From NCBI GenBank assembly GCA_013396655.1, contig WBMV01006288.1, positions 638,490 to 702,489 on the forward strand: 64,000 nucleotides of DNA, in the 5' to 3' direction. Numbering within the stretch: position 1 is the first letter of the stretch; the number at the start of each line of letters is the position of its first letter. A program made the position numbers and the translations under genes. This stretch comes from Campylorhamphus procurvoides (Eukaryota; Chordata; Aves; Passeriformes; Dendrocolaptidae). Below the pieces are notes generated by a model that ran no database searches, was not told where the DNA came from, and saw nothing but the letters and a program-made list of their open reading frames with translations. Shown here piece after piece: positions 50,217 to 63,792 of the stretch.

Positions 50217-51768
50217 CAGTCCCTGCTCCAGATCAAAGAAGATAAAGATTTTAAAACCACTTCCTGCCTTTTTGGAGAGCAGTCTGAAGGCACAGGCTTA
50301 AGTTGAAGGTGTATTTGTTTCTATACACAAATCCTCATGAGGAGAGCCTAACCCAGAGCTACATACCCAGGTCCACCATGATTAGAAATCTCAAGAGACT
50401 TCCGGTTCCTGAGAGAAGAAATCAGCTTCTTGTCTGGTATGCGCTCTATGAGGTGCCTAAAGCATCTTGCTTTTCAAGGATTCATCTCTAGGTTCCTCTC
50501 TCCTTGCATTTCATGTGTTGCCTGCAACACTTGGGACTTCAGTTTCACAAAGCTGCTAGGCACCTGAAAATTGCATGTTGCATGACCTAGGTTCTTATAT
50601 GGATCCAGCCCCCAGTTCACTACATATTCCCGTGTTAAGACTAAGCTCATCCTCACGTACCTGGGCTCACTGCTAACAGCCTATGACATACAGCTGAGGT
50701 CATTCTAATTCCCTCTAGTACAAGGTAAGCGATACACATGCAGGAGGTAGTTCATTATGGTATTATAATCATGCCCTGCTTATACCCCAAAGTCATTCAC
50801 TTCCATTAAAGGCCAGGAGAGTGATTGTGAACTGAATCCCAAAATGAGTAAGTAGCACTGTTTGGAAAGAAGGTCGATGAGGTCATGGTGGTATTCATGG
50901 TGATGGCAGCCCTCATGAATTCACCTATTATTTTTTATTTCTTTGCCTTCCCAGAAATCTTTCTGAGCTTTAAATAATTACAACCTGTGACATTATTTGT
51001 TTAGCATTTTGTTTCATTAAAAAACATACATTCCTACTCATTCCTTGTTTTTCCTAAATTCAAATATTTGGTACTACATACAGGATAAGCAGCTGGGCTA
51101 AGTGAGAAACAAGTGGATATAAGAGAATGTCAGTTTTCAGATATCTTTTGTACTGTCAATATAGTAATGACTGCAAGGACTGTCCAATAAAATCATTAGG
51201 ATTTTCTTCTTTAACTCAGGAAAAGACATATAAATCAATCCTGAAGGATATTGCCTGCAGGCTATGAAAACAGAGAAGACAATCACATGGATAAGGAAAT
51301 ACTGTAAGGATTCTGATATCTGTTTTTTATGTGAGTGATTTTCACTGCACAAAATTTTTTCAGGATGTGCTGGTCAGAGGTAATCCTAGTGGCTGTGTAC
51401 ACCATTGGGTACTCCCAGATTTTCCTAAACTGTGAAATAACCACTTATGCTTCAGGTTATCAAGTGAAGAGAAGCACCAACGAAACAGCCTGCTTAGGTT
51501 CAGTTCAGGCTACCTGATCAAGATAAAAATTAAGGTAGATCAGAATTCTTTTCTGGACTACTTGTCAAGGACTAAAGAAGAAAAACAAACTGATCTTAAA
51601 ATCAGATCCTCTTCCTTCAGTGTAAAAGAGAAAGAAAAGGAGAATTTTCTAGAGAAAAGGATGTATGCTTGGAAAGACTGTCAAACTTTTTATCCTCACT
51701 GATTTTTCCTTCATGAGACATTCAGTAAAAGAGAAAAAGAGTAAAGCAAATGAAGTAATTGAAATTGC

Positions 51769-51789
51769 TATTGACAGTTACTGTCAATA
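51769..51789. repeat. 9-bp inverted repeat
   Basis: TATTGACAG at 51769-51777 and CTGTCAATA at 51781-51789 are exact reverse complements around TTA. Confidence 0.88.
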
Positions 51790-53892
51790 ATGGGAAAGTA
51801 AAATGAAATACGTCACTTCCGTCCTGGCAAAATACGCTTTATTTTAGTCAAAAATCCATTTGAAATACCTTGATAGTTTCAGTTCACTGTTTCCCCAAGT
51901 GAAGCTAAATGGCCAATTCCTAGGTATGGAGGCCATAAGAACATTGTACTGTTTAACTTAACTGTCAGATCTGTACACAGGGAGAGAACACCATTCACTG
52001 TTAAAAAAAACCAGAGTGGCATACAGGATCTGTTCAGGCACTATATGGTGCCAAATGATGCAAACTGCAAGGTGAAAAGGAGCTTTATCCAGGGACACAA
52101 CAGAAAGAGATCTAGAATAAAGAATCTCAAAGATAAATTTGGCCAATATTGATCAGATTCAGTCAACAGTCAGGAGTAAACTTTTTGCAGATTCTAGTTG
52201 GTGTTGCAGTCAAGTCTTGTGGTTAGTGTACTTATTTTATACAGCATTTAATGTTTATGGCTGTAAGTGGTCAAGACCTCAATTTTATGTCTGGTGGAAC
52301 CTAGTACAACACAATGTCCTAATACTATGCCTGGGCACTTGTTCAGTACCATCTGTTAAACAGAAGTGTTCCCTGACAGCCTGCCATTTAACTATTAAAC
52401 TAGTCCAACACTCTTTAACTGATAAGTGCTGACAAGATCACAGTATAAACTGATATAATTGATTTATTAGTGTTAATATCATCAGTTTTATTATTACTCT
52501 AACACCCTCTATTCCTAATCACAAATAGAGTCCTATTGTGATGGACAATGTAGAAACATTACATAAAATAATATCCATAACTTAAGGGCATTACAAATGA
52601 AATAAGAAGAAATTAGATAGGCATTGCAAATACTCTAATTAGTGCCAACAAAAAAGATGTGGTACTTGTTTGCCACTAAAAAAGTCAGCATTTGCCAACA
52701 ATAAACTCACTGTATTATTCAACATGATCCTACACAGTTAGAATATGAAATTATCAGGGTTTCTGTAATTTGGGGAAGCAGGTCCTGTTATACCATCCAA
52801 GTATTTCTGTTCCCCACATGTAGACCCACTCTTTGCTAATTCAGCCCAAGCTATTTGAATTAATGAACCAAACACCAGATACAGCAAAGATGGAACTCAT
52901 TAGGGCAAAATCACAAGCTCTAAAGAACAAAACAAGATCTGGGCCAGTGTGGTCCTTCTCATTTTAAATCAAAACAAATCACAAAATGTTCCAACATGAA
53001 TTTGTAAGAAAGTGATTCTGGATCATGCAGTGATACGAGTCAGAAAGTCCAACATGCCACCAGTTTATTACAGCATAAGTAATAAGAAGAGCAAGTCATA
53101 ACAGAAGCAAAAATGGAGCCCTTGTGTATGGTTTGATTCTTCAGGGTTTTTGAAGACTTTTTTCGGTTTTAGTTTAAATCCTTGCTTTGGGACACACACA
53201 AACAGTTTAGCATTCTGAAATCTGTTTTACTGAAAATAGAGACAGGAAAAGGGAAGCTTACATCTTTAATTACTATCTTATTGTTGGTAGAATTTATAAA
53301 TTATGATATTGTTACCTGAGGGCTTGCTGACAGACCGCATCTTTTCTCCTCAGTCTGGCTCTAATCCCAGTTCTATTTTTTCTTTTAAATCCTGGAATGC
53401 AGACAAAAAAGGGTTTCCCTTCAATAAACCAACTGTCTGAACCCAGATTACTGTGCTGTGTCACATAAAGGATCTAGCATTAATCTCCTCAGCTTTTAAA
53501 CAACAATATAAAATATCTACACTATTTCCTAGTCTCTTTTTCAGGTAATGGAGTTTATTTCATACAATGATCTTTATAAAACCAGAGTAGAGCTCAGACT
53601 GGGATTGAAACAATTGATTTACCTGGATATTGTGCCCTCCACTGCTTAGCTCTTCAAACCCTAGTCAGTAATTAACCAAGGTTTGTCTTCCCAGCACTCA
53701 GTTAGATAGAAAATTAAAGACCCATTATTTATTACTTGAGAAATGCATTGCAAAACATACTTGTGCTAATGCTTTGAGAAAAGCAGAAAGACCTAAATAT
53801 GAATGAATGGAAATATTATCAGTAAAAAAAATGGTTTTCAGTGGCAGGTAGATAAGTAAAGCTAAGCTATTGTTGAGGCAATCTCTTTCCAG

Positions 53893-54316
53893 TTCATTAT
53901 TTGGCGTCCTTTCCAGTCACTCACGTGCATCACAATGAAATAAATTCCTCTCCAAAATGCAGCACCACTACCATGGTTAACCCACAAGAATCAGCAGCCA
54001 ATATGCTGAAGGAGTGTGCAGGGTATGCAACTGTGGCTCCACTGCCAGAGTTGCTGTGTGAGGCTTCCCAGAGACTGTCAGGAGATGCTACACTTCAGCT
54101 TGGAAAGTGATTGTGTCCATCTATACACTGTAGACAGCATTGGTTTTGGTCAGAAAAAATGTGTAAACCACATGTGCTTAAAGGTGTTCACACCTTTCAC
54201 TCGGCAAACAACTCACTTCACTTGAGCTCAGTATTGGGGGAATACATGAACAAGCAGTTCTATTGGAGATGTCTTCATTTGGACGAGCCAAAGCCAATGA
54301 CACATAATCACTGCAG
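53893..54316 (+). other. Exon-like segment, one frame open except for a single TGA (speculative)
   Basis: A pyrimidine-rich tract ends in AG twice, at 53891-53892 (CTCTTTCCAG) and at 53915-53916 (CGTCCTTTCCAG). The downstream end reads CACTGCAG followed by GTAACA, a good splice-donor match at 54317. Between them one frame runs for 140 codons from 53901 to 54320 with a single stop, TGA at 54108-54110. The residues before the stop include MASFPVTHVHHNEINSSPK, and those after it include CRQHWFWSEKMCKPHVLKG. I recognise neither. A second frame (54016-54225) is also open, which argues for composition rather than coding. It may be a non-coding RNA exon, a decayed exon or chance. Confidence 0.2.
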
Positions 54317-57300
54317 GTAACATTGCTGCAAGCCTAAATATAGCAGCTCCTGGATCCAGGCCAAATTCCCTGTTGATTATTTCCATTCTTCTTGGGTGAA
54401 ATGCCTACTTGGCTTTCAACTGGAGACTATATCCTTCATCACCTTAAACTCTCCTTCCAGATAATACTGTGAAAAAGCATTCAGACAGCTTATTTATCAG
54501 GAAAATGAACAGCACTGTCAAATTTAATTCAGCAAATAGGTACAGCATAAGAAATAGGAGATAATTCTTCCAAATACTTTCTGCAATCCTGTTCTGTACA
54601 TAGAACTGAAAATATTACAGGTACAAAGCCCTTTTTTTATTGGAAACAATTCTATGGTGCAAAAAAACCCAAACTATACAGTATTGCCCAGATTTTATGC
54701 TCCGATCTTTGCTTTCCTGTATTCGGATTTTTAGCTTGGATGAAATCAAACTTCTTTGAAAGTACTAAGCAACCAAATCAGTTACACAGAAACCAAATCC
54801 GAACCTCACATTTACAGCATTGTTTGAAAATCATTGCAGAGGAAATTAACTCTATGACTTTACAATTAAAAAGACCAAACAGATTACTTCAGAAAAAGTT
54901 AGCTCCCTAGGGAAAAATGAATGTAACTGTCTCCAGCTATATAGAAGGCACCAGACTCAGAAAATACAAAACACGAGGGCTTTTTTTCTTCTTTTTTTAT
55001 AGTCTTTGCTGCTACAAGCAGAGAGATGGGAATTTGGAATTCCCTGGGCCCCCGTGGAACTCAAATGTATCCATATTCCTGTAATGCACTTTCTCTGTAT
55101 AAATGCACTAACCTCCCACTAAGAAAATTAGCTCTTTAATCACTTGAATCCAAATAAAGCATTGTTATATCCTAAAGGCACTAAAGTTCTGCACTTTTAA
55201 GAATGTCTGAACATTTCCCAAACACCACTACAGTGGGGGGAAGTTCTTTTATTTAATTATCTGTAATTAAAGAACAAGTCAGGTAGAAACCAAAGCTGTG
55301 TTTGTGATATTGCTTGCTAGAAGCAGAAGGTTTGCCTTCCACAATTCTTATTAAAACCAAAAAGCAACAAGGAAAGACAACAAAATATTGAAGTATCCCC
55401 AATGTTATTCCCCATGAAGGAAACAGTCTAGAGTGAGACAGCAAAAGATATCCCATACTCTTTCCATGTGCAGTGATTTATGATACTTCTGGTTACAAGT
55501 TTAGATTTTCAGGTTTGCAGTGAATGCTTGGATTTTTCCCAGAATAACCTCAATCAAATGGTTCCCTCATTCATAGTTATAATCTGCTGATCGAAGCAAT
55601 AAATTAGGCATGCAAAAGTGAAATGTAAAAGTAATAGCTTTGAACCACCTTAAGCGACCTCTTTCAAAACTTACAAACTTTCTAACATCTCTCTTAAAAT
55701 AAGCATCCTACTCAGAGAAGCATACCATAGTGTCCATTGTCCTGATATACTGATATCAAACTAATAATGAAGGAACTGTTATGATAGGTCTCTCACAAGT
55801 TTGGATGGTGACGGAATTCATCACAGCATTTTTCCCCACTCTCGGTTTGACTAATTCCCTGAGACTTCATGCTCACAAACTCTCTCTTTGCTCTTAAAGT
55901 AGAACACTTCATCTTTTGAGCCTGCTACATAAAAAACTTTCCCTTTGAGTCAGTGGACACAAAAGAACTTTTTAAACTCTGACGCAGGCTAATCTCTGGC
56001 TGAATATCTGCATGTATGCTGCACAGACAATCCGACAAGTTGCCTCAATTGTGAACAGATTGACAAGTTTGGTATGATTACAGTTGAGATGAACATTTCA
56101 ATATGACATAATTAGTCCATCAGGTGTTCAATTCATTGAGCATATTAGATTATCCAACTTTTCCTCATTAAGGTTGTATGCCACTAAGTTGAAGCTTAAT
56201 TTTTAAGTAAATTACTGGGTTAGCCTCCTTGAAATGTTGAGGCTTTTAATACACATAACACTAAACATATGCATAAGAGGTGTAGTAAATAGAAGTACTG
56301 GCTCTTTATATTAGGACTTTTTTAAGTATTTATCATCCTTACTTAAAATTTATTTGCAGACTGTTTTAATTTGTTTGGGTTTTGTTGTTTTGTGTTAGTT
56401 TTGTTTAGTATCCTTGTGCTATTTTTAGACCCTCATCCATAGTGCAGCTTGTGCTAGGACCCCTAATCAGGGATTGTGGTCTCATCCCATAGTACATTCT
56501 GTACAAACACAGAACCTAGTTGTAGAGAGTTTTACTCTACATGGAACACATCGATACAGCCAGATCATGAGCACAAGCCAACTATAAGAAAATATGCAAT
56601 ATCTCTACTGAGAACAATATCATCTCTCAGTCAGAGGAGCCAATGGTACATGACAGGGTGGTTTGTTACATGAGACTATAAAGTTATATCCTTACCTGGC
56701 CCCTGGATTGCCCTATGTTGAGAAACATAATTTATAAACATATCAGGCAACATTTTCAGTGATAAGGACACAAGAGTGGTACTAAACAGACCTATTGAGT
56801 TCTTAGTTCAGCTGATGAATGCTACTGCACCTTTGTGTGATGCTACAAACTGGAACAATCTGACTCATTTGAAAGTAGAGTGGCACATAACAGGCAAGGG
56901 GTTTTGAGTGAGGCTCTTACAGGTTACTGCAATACAAATATTTAGTGGGAATAACAATAACAAATGTAGATTGTATGTTCATGTCTGCACTGGAATCTGC
57001 TTAATTGCAGTCTACTCCAGTAGATGTATGCATCTTTGGCCCATGGGATTTCACCTGATTTCAGAAAGGCTTCCATATCATGTGAGAAAGATCGAAAGGA
57101 TCTGGTCACTCTGGGTGGTTAATTAACTATCATACCCTATTTCCACATTGAAAAAAATACTCACTTGCACCCTATATACATAAAAATAGAAGTAAACATC
57201 AAATAAAGTCACCAGAAAGAATGTCCCTAGCTTCACTGGGGTATGGATGTTTACCTTGAAGGTGCAGCTGGCAGTCACTACATGTATTGTTCTCGAATTT

Positions 57301-60027
57301 TACAAAGTCACAAACAGTTGCGTATCAAACACAGAGGAATAAAAGTGCAAATATATACTTACCACACTCACAAACTCACACTCTCGGAGCTACCTGCCAC
57401 AAACTATATATTCTTCCTTAACCTTCGAACTTGGAGACTAATTTCTTAATCTGGCTTTAGTTAAACTTCCACTACTGATTCTGACACTAGTCAAAATATT
57501 AAAAAAAATCAAATATAAGCAGTGGAAATTCTAATTAGCCCCTGCCACAATTAATGCAGCTGCTGTAAGAATTCACATGTATGCAAAGCAGGTTCAAGCT
57601 ACCTTAAGTGTCAAGCCCGGCTATGATTGAAAGAAATTGACAATTCTTGGGTTAAAAGGCAAGAAAAACACACTATCTTCTCCACTTTACAGATAGCATC
57701 TTTTTGCTTAGTCAGGCTTAAATTTCCTATCACAATGAGACAAATAGAAAGGTGAAGGGTTATTTTAATAAATGATGATAACAATAACATCACACATACT
57801 TTTTGCACTATAGTAAAAGTATAGTCTGCTATATTCAGACTTAAAAATAAATAAGTAGCTAAAACAAATGAAACTGCAATGCAGCTTATCATAAATGTAC
57901 CAAGTAAATATAACACAGAGTTAATTCCATGATAAATGACTGAGCACTGTAGGCACTACATCATTTGCTGATGCTGATTGGTTGCTGCAGATATGAATCA
58001 AGAGTGATTTAGGAATCCAAAGTAGAACCAAAAAAAAACAAAACACCAAGAAAATTAGGGTTTTTGTCGTTGCCATTTAGCAGTCTTTGTACACTCCTAA
58101 CTACAGATATCTTCCCAAAGAACAGCTCACTTATGCATTATCTTTTCATTTAAAGTACTGAACATAGAATACTAGTTTTCATGAACTTTTGTTAAACTTT
58201 TTTTACAACACTCAAGAGGAAAGAAAAAAGGCCTGACTATTTTCCAATTCTACAAAGTCTGAGGGTGAGTAGGAATTAGTACTGGTAAATAAGCATTTTC
58301 ATCCAAGCCCAGGATGTTACATTTTCTTGACCATTCATAGAACTTCTTTAATTTCTGCAGTGAAAATAGCAAGTGACTTGGGAGCTGATCCTTAGAAGGA
58401 ACTGATGTTCACAACTTTGTCACCAGCAGCTGTAGTTATCCTGTACAAGGTTTTCTGGAATATAGGTGTTATAACTGCACCACCACTGAGACTGTACAGG
58501 ATGACATCCTCCATTTTGAAAAGTGAGCATGTGGATTGCTGAACATAGAACAAACTGGTGAGCTGAAAGACACTGCAATCTGCTACTCTTGTATTTATAC
58601 AAGCATTAAATCAACTGTTGAATATGAGCTTAATATACGGTTTCAGAAGACTGACAAACCATTGATATTTCACAGAGGGACCTTTGAAGTCTTGCTGTAA
58701 GCTTCAGTGTTCTCAAATCCATGAACCTGTACTACTTGCCTGACAAAGTTATTTCTCTTCATTGACTTCACTGTCAGAGTCTTGTCTTAATTGGTCAGAC
58801 CCAGAGGGGAAGCCATACAGCACACTGGAACAAATTACAGTGATGAAGTGTATTTTGGGGAAAAATTCAGGATTGACACCGTTCCCCCCCTGCAGACTTC
58901 CCAATATATTATACTTAAACAGAATTCTTTGCATTAGATGCTTTTACAGGTACTGCCCAGAGCACTTAGAGTCTGTGGGTTAATTATGGAGCCACAACTT
59001 CTACCATAACCTACCTGCACTGATACTGCTCTCTCGCCCCCTCTAGAGCACTCCTATCCAAGGTAAATTGGAACATCAATACACTAACCAAAAATGTCTC
59101 CATAGCCATTATTGTACAAGGAGCCAAAGTGTTCATAAAAAAATCAAGACAGATGAATTTTCTTAATAAGTGGCTAAAACATCTTTGGCATTTCTGGAGC
59201 TACTTTGCTGCTCAAGGGTTTTCAATATGATGCTCTAATGATAGAAGAACCACTTCTATCAAATATTAAGCTACTGTAAATTTACTATAATTGAATAATT
59301 TGCCTCTTAGCTTTGGTTCACTAAAACTGTAGCAAGGTTCTCATCTCTAAGCAATCGTTCCACAGTCTGTTTCAATATATGTCATGTCAGACAAGGCTCA
59401 TATATAGTACCATTTGAGATTAGTAATTCCAAAACCAAGGAACCTTGTAAAAGATCTGGATGATTGACCATAAAGTATGTAAGTATTTAGTCAAATTAAA
59501 TTGCTATTAAGGTTTTCAACTCCATATTTAAACACAAAATAGTTGAATAAATCTTTGCTACTTTAGAGAAGTACTATCTATGAATTTAAATGAATGAAGA
59601 AAATTCCACAGGGATTTTCAGGAAAAGGAATTGGAGAAATATTTGTAATTTTCAGTGGCCAGTTCCGTGTGACAAAAGGATTTGTAGGGGTTTTCCCATC
59701 CCTGGAAAAGACAATGGTGACTGGATAGCAATTCTGTAAGATTCCTTTCTCCACGAACCTGATCTTGATGCTGAATAGTTTTTTAGTCTAGTTTAACCTA
59801 ATGAAAGGGAAGACCTTGCACTTTCAGGAGCTGTTCGGCAAGACAGAATAATGCCCAGGATGTAAGTTGTTGAAGAACCCAAGTATGCCAAGTAATTACC
59901 TACAGACTCTCCAGTCTCAGGGAGTTTTCAGGTGTGCTGTTTTTCTCCGCCATAACTACTTTCTGATGAAATCTCAAAGCTGGACGCTAACTAATAGTAC
60001 CCTCTTATCCTGATTTTGTTTTTCAAA

Positions 60028-60055
60028 TGTGTGTGTGTGTGTGTGTGTGTGTGTG
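60028..60055 (+). repeat. TG dinucleotide microsatellite
   Basis: Fourteen uninterrupted TG units. Confidence 0.97.
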
Positions 60056-60781
60056 GTTTTGTTTTGTATTTTTGTCTCAATGTCTTTGTGTAAAGGAAGT
60101 GGCATATGATGTTTCTGATGTACTTCTGTCGATTCGTATGAAAATCCCATGTCTGCAGGAAGTTATTTCGAATTTCAGAGGTAGGTATGGGTATTGTATT
60201 GATCCTATAATCTAACTTAAAGATATCAGTGAGCAGAAAGGACAAACTGTATCTGTCACAGGGAATCACTCTAGTTCTTGGAAATAACAAACCTGACAAA
60301 AGTATGAATGCAAGATTTGATCCATATCAGAGAAACAACTTGTTGAATGCCATTGAATAATTAATCAAATTCAACATTATACATTTAAAAAAATAGTTAA
60401 TTTTGCAATATTTAAGATCTGTCTGCTCAGAGATGTGTTAAAAATTTAGTGGAAGCTTCTCCAACCTAAATGAAAGTATTGGAAATGGGCTGTTAAAGGT
60501 CATTTTTAGTTCAGTTTTCAAGGCCAAAAGTATTTGGTGATTTTTGAGTTAATGCGATACATGATCAAATTTTGGGTGTAATAGTGAATATTTTGCCCAC
60601 AGCTACACTAACAGTAATAGTGTCTGTTTTATCTAATTGCTCTTAAGAGCATATTATAACAAGGACAGTAAATAACAGCAGTATTGAAGGAACTTTTCTC
60701 CTTGCTGCCATTCATTTTTTGTCATCCTTAGGATGAAAAATTAAAGGATATTAGAAACTATTAACAAGTAGAATTTTATTT

Positions 60782-60803
60782 TGTGTGTGTGTGTGTGTGT
60801 GTG
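60782..60803 (+). repeat. TG dinucleotide microsatellite
   Basis: Eleven TG units, about 730 bases after the previous TG array. Confidence 0.96.
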
Positions 60804-61200
60804 AATTTCTCAGTACAATATGGAAAGAAAGGGGTAAAAATGTCAGAAAGACTGTGTGGTATGTACCTGCACACGTATACACCACGTGCTCCCAACAGGC
60901 CATTTTAGGGGCTGAGGTGTTGGGGAAGGAAAAGATTTCATTTTTCTCCCAAGCAGGTTCATATAACACGTGGGATTCCTGCAGCTGTCTGTATCTTTAA
61001 TATGAGTGTAGGTTATTGCAGAACAGCTCCACAAATATTCACTTGGAGTTTTAAATTAACTCATTGTGAAGGTCTGCATATCTTGCATCTGCATATCCAA
61101 AAGTACTGGCAGGACAATTGACAAAAACCAGCAAATTCATGATGAATATTGGGAACATCTTTGGAAAAGTCACTGCTCAATTGGTTAATAAGTGACTTAA

Positions 61201-61256
61201 CACACACACAAACACACACACACACGCAAAACCAAACCAAACCAAACCATACCAAA
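61201..61256 (+). repeat. Compound CA and AAACC microsatellite
   Basis: An interrupted CA array (61201-61225) runs directly into about five AAACC units (61228-61256). The second part is the complement of the GGTTT tracts elsewhere in the window. Confidence 0.93.
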
Positions 61257-63659
61257 CTGCTTTTCCAGTTAGAAAAACTGACTGTGTCCAATCAAAGATC
61301 ACAATTTAAATGCTGAGATGCAATCCAGCTGTAATCATGAATGTTAATTTTTTCTTGTGCCAGATCCATAAACTTTAAATGTTTTTATACTCTTGGGATG
61401 CAAAGTAGCTTATTGCTGCTCTCCATCTCTTTTCATTTATCAGAATTGCTGCATTTATCTCCTAATCCTTCCAGTCTGAGGGTTAAGTGAAACTTATTCT
61501 ACTAGTGACATATCAGGTTGAACAGAGTACAGTTGAGGAGTGGAGAAAGTTCATTTACCAATTATGCCAAATGCCTTTTTATTAGATTATAATTTTCTGA
61601 CTGCTGTTCGGTGGTGTTAAGCAGTTATCAGTTTATTTGCTTTGCTTTATATAAATATTTTTACATTTATCCATTAAAACTCTGCTTCTCATTTGCTGCA
61701 GTTTCTCGTAGTTCACTCCTTTTTTTTTTTTTTTTTGAATGGAGGAGGCTGGTTGTAAAGGAGGATGTGGAGGGCACTGGTGCTGTTTTCATCAGAATCT
61801 TTCAGATCCTAAAGTGCACTAAGTCAATGGAGCAGTTAGTCTTGTCTTAAGCAATTTTGGTCTAATCAAGAACTGTTCTCTAACACCCTTGGCTACACTT
61901 GTGCTTCTATCATGGTAACATTACAACTTTTTTTCTTTTGAAATAGCACATATGTTACTATGCGCCGAGAAAAGTCTAAAAAAAAAGGAGACAAAGGCCA
62001 AAATCTGCTACCATTGATGTAAAGCTGGAATCACAGCCACTAACTCCAGTGAAACACCTCCAGATATATGCTAAGGTACCTGAGAGCAGAGCTTGGTGAT
62101 ACATGTACAGCCCTGTGATAGGACGCAAGGTCCTGTTGACAGGGCCTTTTCTCAGGAATTTTTCTGCAGAAAGATTGGAATACAGCCTCACAGTACCAAA
62201 AAGGGTAAACCCAGCGCATTAATCCTAGAGTGCCACATTCTTCTCTCATGTCTCTTAGGAAAAATCTGAAGCAACTGAAGTTCTTGGATTTTTTTCCTCT
62301 GTATTTGGCAGACCAAAAGGTTAGAGAATTCATGCCAAATTTGTCATTCTTAGCTTAGTAAAGGCTGAAAAATAATCAAAGCTTTTGGACCCTGGCTTTT
62401 GGATCTCTCCCTCTACTTCCTTCCTTTTGAAATAATGCAGGACAGAGCACAGACACTGTCTGTGTCTAACAGTGCAGAGCACATACTGTAAAGCTCCCAT
62501 AAAGTTTGCATGTGTGTATCTCAAAGCTCCTGATTCAGGTCTCCATCTCTACTCTGAGAAATCTTGTGGTCAAATTGAAAAAGGAACATCATGGATTGAC
62601 ACAGGACTCAGCACTGAATTATTTGAATTGTGATACGGAAATTTCTAATTAAGCTAGCATGAAAGTGCTTTACTTTAGAGATCTTGAGACATTCAGTAGC
62701 ATCTTCCATGTACTTATTTATTTATCTATCTATTCATAGATCACTCCAGATATTATTTAATAAAGATTGCACATATCCAGGGACTCTCTCTTGTGGGTCT
62801 GGACTTCCTACCGTGAACCAAATGCCAACAACTATCTAAAAGTCTGACTCTCTTGTTTAACTTTCAAATATTTAAATCTTGGACTTTTTTTTTTAATGCA
62901 TATGTTAGAAAGCGTGCTGAATAAAAGTAAACTTAAGCATATATCTAAAACTTTCCAAGAACTACAACCTAAAAAATGAGCATTTCTAAGAGAAAAAAAA
63001 AAATCATTCCTCTGAGTTGTAGAAGTGTTGCTAACACTTACCTAAGCAAATAAAATTTTTTTCTAAAGAGTTCAGAATTGTGATAGTCAAGGAGGCAGAG
63101 AAATGTCATATGAAACTGTTCCAGCCTTTGTTACCCACAGGTTGAAAGCCATTTGTTATTCCGTTTAGATGTACAACTGTAATTGCCCATTATTTTCACT
63201 ACAAAATCATGAGAAAATGGCTTGATTTCTTTGTGTGTGTGTTTTATACTGATACATGGACAACAATGAAATATTTCCACATTTTAAAAGAGCTTTACAT
63301 GATTTAATTTCTGACTGTTCTTCATGTACTTTGAGATCTTTAGAAAAGAGAAAAATTGTTAAAGTCTTATGTGTCTGTGTTATCAGATAACAAAATCTGA
63401 CAGGAAGCATGCAAGTAAATGTAAAGAAATTTCAAGTATTTCTACAAGGAAATGTCTTATATGTAATTGTATTTACATTCTTGAGAAGACTCTCAGATCA
63501 GGCCTTGGATTAGCCCCTCAAACACAGGGTGAAATGATATCAAATAGAGACTTTTGTTTTACCTCCTGCTGTTGAAAAACTGATTAAATTTAAACTCCTT
63601 TTTTTAAAAAGAAAAAATTAGTTCTCTCTGGACATTGAGTATCTACCTCCATTAGAATA

Positions 63660-63792
63660 ATAAAATAGAAGCACAGAGTGATTTTGGTCAGAAGGTACCT
63701 ACAGAGTTCACTCAGAGTTCACCTGACCCATGCTCAAAGCAAGGCTAACAGATGAGTTTTAAGGCCAGGTCAAAACCATTCCAGGTTTAATT
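63660..63792 (-). mobile_element. Old CR1 3'-end fragment (reverse orientation)
   Basis: The plus strand reads CACAGAGTGATTTTGGTCAG, then ACCCATGCTCAAAGCAAGGC and AAGGCCAGGT. This parallels the start of a reverse-oriented CR1 3' end ('cacagaatggttttggttggaa... ctgctcaaagcagggc... gggccaggt'). It is only about 130 bases long and strongly diverged. It has no coding part. Confidence 0.6.

Larger units (their letters stand above)
48098..63659. other. AT-rich intergenic DNA, nothing recognised
   Basis: Frames reach 120 codons (48217-48579, plus), but none resembles a known family. The stretch contains an A-rich tract (50162-50216), TG and CA microsatellites near 60 kb, an AAACC array and a hairpin at 51769-51789. 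A multi-signal exon-like segment at 53893-54316 is listed separately. Confidence 0.6.
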
